A stretch of DNA of 64,000 bases from positions 62,001-126,000 of the forward strand of contig NZ_FRCY01000016.1 of NCBI RefSeq assembly GCF_900143075.1, written 5' to 3'. This document shows, piece after piece, positions 63,512-64,000 of this stretch (positions are counted from its first letter, which is position 1; each line of letters opens with the position of its first letter). The position numbers and the translations under genes were made by a program. The notes under the pieces were generated by a model that was not told where the DNA came from, did not search any database, and saw nothing but the letters and a program-made list of their open reading frames with translations. This stretch comes from Cyclobacterium lianum. Lineage in GTDB: Bacteria; Bacteroidota; Bacteroidia; Cytophagales; Cyclobacteriaceae.

Positions 63512-64000
63512 ATGAATCAACTTACCCCAAAGCAAATAGTAGCAGAACTGGATAAATACATCATTGGTCAAATGGATGCCAAACGAAATGTAGCCATTGC
63601 CCTGAGAAACCGCATCCGGAGACTAATGGTAAAATCCGAGCTACAGAAGGACATCGTGCCCAACAACATATTGATGATCGGCTCCACCGGGGTAGGTAAG
63701 ACTGAAATTGCCCGCAGGCTGGCCAAGATCGCCAATGCACCCTTCACCAAGGTTGAAGCATCGAAATTCACAGAGGTAGGTTATGTGGGAAGGGATGTGG
63801 AATCTATGGTCAGGGACCTGGTAGAACAGTCTGTGAACCTGGTCAAAGAAGCAAAAAATGAAGAAGTAAAAGAAAAAGCAGCGGTCATCGTGGAGGACCT
63901 GCTTTTGGATATACTCATTCCACCTGTTAAAGGCAAGGGTTTCAGCCCGGCTAGCGGCAAAGGCGATTTCGATCCGGACCAGGCTTCCGAACAGGAGCTG
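63512..64000 (+). CDS. hslU: HslU ATPase subunit of the HslUV protease, N-terminal part
   Basis: The frame starts at the ATG at 63512 and is open to the window edge (163 codons). It begins [20 protein letters not shown], then [15 protein letters not shown], and has the Walker A motif in [20 protein letters not shown]. The pore loop [20 protein letters not shown] is the HslU signature. The start of the intermediate domain follows. HslU unfolds substrates for the HslV peptidase; hslV usually lies directly before hslU, but here lon takes that place. Spacing to lon suggests co-transcription, which links two ATP-dependent proteases. Confidence 0.95.
   Translation, partial: MNQLTPKQIVAELDKYIIGQMDAKRNVAIALRNRIRRLMVKSELQKDIVPNNILMIGSTGVGKTEIARRLAKIANAPFTKVEASKFTEVGYVGRDVESMVRDLVEQSVNLVKEAKNEEVKEKAAVIVEDLLLDILIPPVKGKGFSPASGKGDFDPDQASEQEL

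Noticed and set aside
1-64000. tRNA, rRNA, CRISPR array or prophage
   Set aside because: No cloverleaf-like sequences with a T-loop, no regularly spaced direct repeats and no phage structural genes were seen on reading the intergenic regions.

Overview
The window reads as chromosomal DNA of a Bacteroidota bacterium, most likely order Cytophagales and perhaps family Cyclobacteriaceae (inference). The signs are tandem SusC/SusD pairs, many lipoprotein-type N-termini, Bacteroidota-restricted families (DUF3822, DUF2027-Smr, TIGR02757, DUF6089, DUF1573), starts that mostly lack a Shine-Dalgarno, and promoter elements of the TTTG / TAnnTTTG type. No rRNA, tRNA, CRISPR array, prophage or intact insertion sequence was seen.

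Layout. 1-20.4 kb is a mosaic of short housekeeping operons: yggS-DUF423-dacB-LD-carboxypeptidase, a RecD-like helicase, two Nudix proteins, a DUF3822-coaD cluster, pyrE, TIGR02757, prfC, an RluA-type pseudouridine synthase, TraB/GumN, a VTT membrane protein, cystathionine gamma-synthase, a CHAD-like protein and a DUF2027-Smr protein. About 1 kb of apparently decayed sequence follows (20.4-21.4 kb).

21.4-39.6 kb is the accessory part. A polysaccharide utilisation locus on the minus strand has the order SusC, SusD, SusC, SusD, XusE-like lipoprotein, GH10 with inserted carbohydrate-binding modules, a second GH10, truncated GH43, truncated GH97. This is the core xylan cluster xusA-B-C-D-E-xyn10C known from Prevotella and Bacteroides. 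The Xyn10C-like protein has lost its catalytic acid/base and other active-site residues, so it probably binds xylan without cutting it. The compact GH10 next to it is intact. The GH43 and GH97 genes survive only as a 5' and a 3' fragment, consistent with one deletion. Facing the locus tail to tail is an AT-rich gene for an unusual receptor: sensor domain, seven membrane helices, coiled coil, then a zinc ribbon and helical segment like the N-terminus of IS1595-type transposases, with no catalytic domain. It is the best candidate for an undescribed regulatory system here.

40.6-64 kb returns to core functions: a BrkB-type membrane protein, leuS, an outer-membrane protein, MscS, a GNAT-nitrilase fusion, kdsC-kdsA, two L,D-transpeptidase-type proteins, overlapping queD-folE ending at a strong terminator, an SDR/flavin-reductase group resembling photolyase-associated clusters, an HtrA-type protease, then dxr-rseP-lon-hslU (hslU is cut by the window edge). 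HtrA, RseP, Lon and HslU put four proteolysis or envelope-stress functions side by side.
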